This document shows, in pieces, positions 60,080 through 64,000 of a stretch of DNA of 64,000 bases. The notes beneath the pieces were generated by a model. The model saw nothing but the letters and a program-made list of their open reading frames with translations. It had not been told where the DNA came from and made no database searches. This stretch comes from Leifsonia sp. Root1293. GTDB lineage: Bacteria; Actinomycetota; Actinomycetes; Actinomycetales; Microbacteriaceae. Where the stretch lies: positions 1,026,788-1,090,787 of the forward strand of contig NZ_LMEH01000002.1 in the NCBI RefSeq assembly GCF_001425325.1, in the 5' to 3' direction. Both the position numbers and the translations under genes were made by a program. The stretch's first letter is position 1. Every line of letters begins with the position of its first letter.

Positions 60080-60711
60080 TCGGTGGGGTCCGTTCCGTTC
60101 CGCGTCGCGGGCGACGCCTCTGCATCGAGCTCGGCCAGAAGCTGTTCCAAAGACGACCGGGCGTCGTCCTCGACCCTCCAGAGCGCAGCGCGAAGGCGTT
60201 GGCTCACGGCGGCAGCCGATATCCCGAGTATGCCAGCCGCATCCTTCTGAGAGTGACCGTCGCGCATCAGATCCGCGACCTCCCAGCCCTGTTCCGAGCG
60301 CCGGGCGCGAGTGAGCAGGAGCATGCTCACGAGCGGTTCGATGATCGCGGCGCGTTCGACGGCCTCCGGCGCGCGGAGTGCGAACCTCGACTCCGCGCGC
60401 TTGGCCGCCTCGACGGCATCCCGCGCCCCGATGAAGGCCGGCCCGGTCGCCTTGCGTGCCGCGTCGGGCAGCGGAGTGCGCACAGAACCGGCGCCCAGCC
60501 CGATGCTCCAGTGACCCGACCTGGCGAGCATCCCGACCATCGCCAGCGCTGCGGCTGCAGAGGTGGTGACGGCCTGGATCTCGTCTCCGGCCGTCTGGTC
60601 GACCGGCAGGACGAGATGCTCGGCGAAGGTCGCCTCGAGCGAGCGCAGCGCAGCGCCCGCCCGGTCCACGTCATGACGGGAGTCGATCTGGTCTGCAGTG
60701 ATGACGAACAT
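60076..60711 (-). CDS. SatD-like protein with C-terminal helix-turn-helix
   Basis: A 211-aa cytoplasmic protein. Its first 130 residues follow the SatD pattern (VITADQIDSR, then DQTAGDEIQAVTTS, WSIGLGAGSVRTPLPDAARKATGPAFIGARDAVEAAKR). The C terminus (GHSQKDAAGILGISAAAVSQRLRAALWR) is a sigma-70-region-4-type HTH that should bind DNA. SatD proteins were first found through acid tolerance in streptococci; their biochemical role is unclear. It is the upstream gene of a two-gene unit with a membrane protein. Confidence 0.82.
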   Translation of the reverse strand: MFVITADQIDSRHDVDRAGAALRSLEATFAEHLVLPVDQTAGDEIQAVTTSAAAALAMVGMLARSGHWSIGLGAGSVRTPLPDAARKATGPAFIGARDAVEAAKRAESRFALRAPEAVERAAIIEPLVSMLLLTRARRSEQGWEVADLMRDGHSQKDAAGILGISAAAVSQRLRAALWRVEDDARSSLEQLLAELDAEASPATRNGTDPTE

Positions 60712-60820
60712 GAAGTCCCCGATCTGAAGGCTGTAACATTACTCCGATCGAATGAAGTTTGCTAGCTTAATTCGCCGATATCCACGTGTCAGGCTTCATT
60801 GGCGCCATCGTCCCCGCTGA

Positions 60821-60826
60821 TAACCT
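60821..60826 (+). promoter_or_regulatory. -10 element (TAACCT) 6 nt before tyrS
   Basis: TAACCT ends 6 nt before GTG 60833, again without a ribosome site. Confidence 0.45.
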
Positions 60827-60832
60827 TGCAGC

Positions 60833-62134
60833 GTGTCCGACCCCGCCATCCTCGCCGAACAGTCCAACGACCCGAGCTTCCCCGATATCTGGGAGGAGCT
60901 CGTGTGGCGTGGCCTGGTGCACGTGTCGACCGATGAAGGAGAGCTCCACGCCCTCCTCGCCGGCGACCCCATCACGTTCTACTGCGGATTCGATCCCACG
61001 GCGCCGAGCCTCCACCTCGGCAACCTCGTGCAACTGCTCGTCATGCGCCGGCTCCAGCTCGCCGGACACCGTCCGCTCGGACTCGTCGGAGGCTCGACCG
61101 GTCTCATCGGCGACCCCCGACCGACAGCCGAGCGCACTCTGAACACGCGCGAGACCGTCACCGAGTGGGTGGGCTACCTGCAGGGCCAGGTCTCCCGCTT
61201 CCTGAGCGCCGAGGGTGACAACGGCATGCGTCTGGTCAACAACCTCGACTGGACAGCGCCCCTCTCGGCGATCGACTTCCTGCGGGAGATCGGCAAGCAC
61301 TACCGCGTCGGAACGATGATCAAGAAGGATGCCGTCGCGGCCAGACTCAACTCCGACGCGGGCATCAGCTACACCGAGTTCAGCTACCAGATCCTGCAGG
61401 GACTCGACTACCTCGAGCTGTACCGCAGCTACGGCTGCGTCCTGCAGACGGGCGGCAGCGACCAGTGGGGCAACCTCACGAGCGGAACCGACCTCATCCA
61501 CCGCGCGGAGGGGGTGAGCGTGCACGCCATCGGCACTCCGCTCATCACCAACAGCGACGGCACCAAGTTCGGCAAGAGCGAGGGCAACGCCATCTGGCTC
61601 GATTCGGCGCTGGTCAGCCCATACGCCTTCTACCAGTTCTGGCTCAACACGGATGACGCCGACGTGATCGGCCGACTCAAGGTGTTCACGTTCCTCGATC
61701 GCGCTGAGATCGAACGGCTCGAGGAGCTCGTCGCCACCGAACCGTTCCGTCGCGAGGCCCAGCGCACGCTCGCACGCGCCGTCACCACTCTCGTGCACGG
61801 GGCCGATGCCACGGACAAGGCCATCGCCGCTGCCGACGCGCTGTTCGGTCAGGGCGACATCGCCGCACTCGATGCCGAGACGCTGGAGACCGCGCTCCGC
61901 GAACTGCCGAACACCACCACGGCTCCCACGGCGACGATCGTCCAGCTGCTACTCGACACCGGCCTCAGCGGCAGCATCAGCGAAGCTCGCCGGGCGATCG
62001 CGCAGGGCGGGGTGTCGGTGAACGGCGTCAAGGTGACCGATGACACGGCATCGATCGGCGGCTCGACGCTGCCGTCGGGGATGGCCGTCCTCCGACGCGG
62101 CAAGAAGACCCTCGCCGGAATCTTCGTACTCTAG
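60833..62134 (+). CDS. tyrS: Tyrosyl-tRNA synthetase
   Basis: A 433-aa class I synthetase. The HIGH-like motif is PSLHLGNL (about 59-66), with FDPTAP before it; the KMSKS motif is KFGKSEGN (about 246-253). GGSDQWGNLTSGTDL recognises tyrosine/ATP, and the C-terminal S4 domain (ISEARRAIAQGGVSVNGVKV) binds tRNA. No T-box leader is present; the 5' leader seems to be absent altogether. Confidence 0.97.
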   Translation: MSDPAILAEQSNDPSFPDIWEELVWRGLVHVSTDEGELHALLAGDPITFYCGFDPTAPSLHLGNLVQLLVMRRLQLAGHRPLGLVGGSTGLIGDPRPTAERTLNTRETVTEWVGYLQGQVSRFLSAEGDNGMRLVNNLDWTAPLSAIDFLREIGKHYRVGTMIKKDAVAARLNSDAGISYTEFSYQILQGLDYLELYRSYGCVLQTGGSDQWGNLTSGTDLIHRAEGVSVHAIGTPLITNSDGTKFGKSEGNAIWLDSALVSPYAFYQFWLNTDDADVIGRLKVFTFLDRAEIERLEELVATEPFRREAQRTLARAVTTLVHGADATDKAIAAADALFGQGDIAALDAETLETALRELPNTTTAPTATIVQLLLDTGLSGSISEARRAIAQGGVSVNGVKVTDDTASIGGSTLPSGMAVLRRGKKTLAGIFVL

Positions 62135-62181
62135 GGCTCACCGTTCGGAGAGGGCGGCCGCGCCCGACGCGCAGCTCTCGG

Positions 62182-63549
62182 TCAGCGCGGCAGCCACTCC
62201 GCCGCATCGGTGCCCCACGGATGCGGCCCATCGGGGAACGTGTCCGGCGAGCCCTCGAACCACGGTGCCGGTCGCACCGACCGCACGAGACCGGCCCCTG
62301 TCGCGAACTCCTGGGCCTGATCGTCCAGCGACGGATCGGCCTCGGCACGGGGAAGGCGGGGCAGGGTCAGCAGTTCCGAGGCGACCCGGGCGAGGGAGAC
62401 CGACACCAGGTGGGTGCCGCCCTCAGCCCGCTGCCGCCGGAGTCGCGACATGATCCCGGCGGCGAGGAGGTAGCCGGCGGAGTGATCGAGCGCCTGCGCG
62501 GGCAGCGCCCCCGGCGTGGTCCCGTCCACCGATTCGATCCAGGAGATCCCGGATGCCGCCTGCACGATGCTGTCGAACCCACGACGCTCGGCATCCGGGC
62601 CCGAGAACCCCCACGCCGAGAGCCGTCCGATGATGACGCCCGGATGCCGGGCCGCCATTGCGGCCGGCGTCAGCCCGAGCGCAGTCAGCGATGCCGGTCG
62701 ATACCCGAGCACCACGACGTCGGCCGTCGCAAGAAGTCGATCGAACCTCCGTCGATCCGCGGCGGCTCCCAGGTCGAGCAGTGCACTGCGTTTGCCGGCA
62801 CCGGTGTCGAGGTGCTGCCACCCGATCTCCGGCAGCCGAGCGGAATCGATGCGCAGCACGTCGGCGCCGAACAAGGCCAGGGTGCGGGTGGCGACGGGGC
62901 CGGCGATCACCCTCGTGAGGTCAAGCACCCGGATGCCGCTCAGCGGCAGGTCGTCCTCCGCCCATCCGCGCGGTTCGCCGCCGCCGATCCGCTCGCCCTC
63001 CACCAGCGGCAGAGCCGCCGATGCCCCGACGGCGTTCTCGTCGAGGGTGGCGACGACGACGGCGATCCCACCGGCGGCCGTGATGGCGGCGGCGACTGCG
63101 GCGGCCGGCGCGAGTGAGATCCGGTCGCGGAGCTCGTCGGTTCCGGCGTCGGATGGCAGGCCGAGTGCCATCCGCAGACGTTCCGCGTGATGCGGGTAGT
63201 TGCCGTGAGTGCGCACCCAGCCATCGGATGCCGCCCAGAAGCCCGAAAGCGGAGCCCAGGCCGGCTGGGCCTCGCCATCGATGCGGAACCAGCGCTCGCT
63301 CGAGTAGGAGGCGGCGATGCGCCTGGGGTGGGAGCCCACGCGGGGGAGCGCACCCGTCTTCGCCTGAACGATCGCAGCGGCCTCGAGTGCCGCAGCGTCG
63401 ACGCTGTCCTGGGCGAGCGAGCCGACAGGCAGCTCCGACGCGAGCGGGACGGCGCTCTCAGGTGCCGAGACAGCACTGAGCAGGGACGGGGGATCGCCCA
63501 GATCCGCGAGAATCCGGGGGAGCAGTGGGCGGACTCGAGCGGGGCTCAT
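62182..63549 (-). CDS. Family III CoA transferase (CaiB/BaiF-like)
   Basis: A 455-aa protein. The typical family III N terminus (GIRVLDLTRVIAGPVATRTLALFGADVLRID) occurs only at about residue 206, followed by AGKRSALLDLG, ADVVVLGYRPASLTALGL and GRLSAWGFSGPDAERRGFDSIVQAASGI. The first 200 residues look like a second, diverged CoA-transferase-like half (SSERWFRIDGEAQPAWAPLSGFW). Such double-length proteins are found in actinobacteria, and their substrate is unknown. The active-site Asp of the canonical enzymes is not clearly identifiable by eye. ATG 63549 sits 6 nt after a GATACT hexamer. Confidence 0.85.
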   Translation of the reverse strand: MSPARVRPLLPRILADLGDPPSLLSAVSAPESAVPLASELPVGSLAQDSVDAAALEAAAIVQAKTGALPRVGSHPRRIAASYSSERWFRIDGEAQPAWAPLSGFWAASDGWVRTHGNYPHHAERLRMALGLPSDAGTDELRDRISLAPAAAVAAAITAAGGIAVVVATLDENAVGASAALPLVEGERIGGGEPRGWAEDDLPLSGIRVLDLTRVIAGPVATRTLALFGADVLRIDSARLPEIGWQHLDTGAGKRSALLDLGAAADRRRFDRLLATADVVVLGYRPASLTALGLTPAAMAARHPGVIIGRLSAWGFSGPDAERRGFDSIVQAASGISWIESVDGTTPGALPAQALDHSAGYLLAAGIMSRLRRQRAEGGTHLVSVSLARVASELLTLPRLPRAEADPSLDDQAQEFATGAGLVRSVRPAPWFEGSPDTFPDGPHPWGTDAAEWLPR

Positions 63550-63602
63550 ATCGCCAGTATCGTGCCAAGCTGGGAGCGACACGCCCGGCCTGCACTCCCG
63601 AT

Positions 63603-63631
63603 TTGCGAGGTGCCCGAGACCCACGTAAATT
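63603..63631 (+). promoter_or_regulatory. rRNA operon promoter P1
   Basis: TTGCGA (63603-63608), 17 nt, TAAATT (63626-63631). Spacing is ideal. It is followed by AT-rich, non-coding DNA. Confidence 0.6.
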
Positions 63632-63723
63632 CTTACTCATCACCCCAAAGGTGCGGCAGAGCGGATTCGCTCGCCGGCCTCAAGTGGGGATCGAATCTTA
63701 GCCATAAAGTCCGCGACTTCGAG

Positions 63724-63752
63724 TTGCGAAACACGGCTTTCAAGCCTAAGAT
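63724..63752 (+). promoter_or_regulatory. rRNA operon promoter P2
   Basis: TTGCGA (63724-63729), 17 nt, TAAGAT (63747-63752). It has the same -35 hexamer and spacing as P1, which supports both. Confidence 0.6.
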
Positions 63753-63851
63753 TGCAAGTCCCGGTCGCGAAGCTGAACAGCTTCGAAACACGAGCACGAA
63801 CACGTCTCAGTTCTTCTGAGAGTCGGTGGTCATGATCGCGTGAAGATCGTG

Positions 63852-63857
63852 TAATAT
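63852..63857 (+). promoter_or_regulatory. Possible third rRNA promoter (-10 TAATAT)
   Basis: A good -10 hexamer directly before the rRNA leader; the -35 (GTCATG at 17 nt) is poor. Confidence 0.35.
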
Positions 63858-63864
63858 AGAGAAG

Positions 63865-64000
63865 TTGCCTCGGAGTTGATCACCTGGTTGGGTGTGAAGT
63901 CGGGAGCGTCCGATCCTTGAGAACTCAACAGCGTGCACAATGTCAAATGCCAAAAACCTCGTGTGTGTGTGATCCGTTTCTAGCGGTGATCTGCACGTGA
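63865..64000 (+). other. 5' leader of a 16S-23S-5S rRNA operon (16S beyond the right edge)
   Basis: The segment has no coding frame and carries CTTGAGAACTCAACAGCG (63915-63932), the conserved element found upstream of 16S genes in Microbacteriaceae and relatives, followed by an AT-richer stretch (AATGTCAAATGCCAAAAACC). It probably includes the box A antitermination and RNase III processing sequences. The 16S gene itself is not in the window. Confidence 0.7.

Noticed and set aside
60767..61798. 343-codon minus-strand frame opposite tyrS
   Set aside because: Antisense shadow of tyrS without any motif.

Overview
The window is a high-GC (roughly two thirds G+C by eye), densely coded chromosomal segment from an actinobacterium, most likely the family Microbacteriaceae. 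The reasons are the actinobacterial gene orders (topA-tmk-holB, compact tad locus beside a 6C RNA, lhr-nei2, hisC-hisB-hisH-priA, infC-rpmI-rplT-trmH and pheST-argCJBDF-H), many GTG starts, starts that sit 6-8 nt after a TAnnnT hexamer as expected for leaderless mRNAs, and a LexA box of the TCGAAC-N4-GTTCGA type. The genus cannot be fixed from the sequence alone. I see no insertion sequence, prophage, integrase or CRISPR array.

Layout. 0-6.5 kb: a polyprenyl-phosphate sugar transferase, a tiny membrane protein, tRNA-Pro(CGG), a metallophosphoesterase and a class A PBP with PASTA domains (minus strand), then a DUF4177 protein and a RidA-family protein. 6.5-7.7 kb: one DUF559/AbiEi-like gene bracketed by two near-identical nested palindromes. 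7.7-13.3 kb: acs (minus strand), a clear 6C small RNA with its own promoter and terminator, and a five-gene tad-type pilus cluster. 13.3-20 kb: topA, tmk, holB, an exported alpha/beta hydrolase and tRNA-Thr(CGT). 20-25 kb: a Gfo/Idh oxidoreductase, a DacB-type PBP, an M20 peptidase, pncA and an alpha/beta hydrolase. 25-31 kb: a methyltransferase, hflX and metF-metE with a strong terminator. 31-36.6 kb: lexA divergent from a LysM protein with two LexA boxes between them, then hisC-hisB-hisH-priA and an SseB-like gene. 36.6-42.4 kb: lhr, nei2 and a DUF1844 gene. 42.4-49.3 kb: infC (ATC start)-rpmI-rplT, an rRNA methyltransferase, a glutamate-type ABC transporter (gluABCD) and pheS. 49.3-58.8 kb: pheT, a 345-bp leader region and argC-J-B-D-F-H with no argR or argG. 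58.8-63.5 kb: a 3-methyladenine DNA glycosylase, a membrane protein with a SatD-like regulator, tyrS and a CoA transferase. 63.55-64 kb: tandem promoters and the leader of an rRNA operon whose 16S gene should start just beyond the right edge.

How the genes fit together. Most are housekeeping genes: DNA topology and replication (topA, tmk, holB), SOS response and repair (lexA, LysM protein, nei2, lhr, DNA glycosylase), translation (infC, rpmI, rplT, pheST, tyrS, tRNAs), amino-acid synthesis (his, arg, met), cell-wall growth (PBP, DacB) and nutrient uptake (gluABCD). The less ordinary material is regulatory or repetitive DNA: the palindromes around the DUF559 gene, the 6C RNA, the paired LexA boxes, a 17-bp hairpin between gluB and gluC, a 62-nt hairpin after pheT, and a possible Arg-rich leader peptide with competing hairpins upstream of an arg operon that lacks argR.

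The large open frames antisense or out of frame to the genes above are GC-driven shadows and are not annotated.
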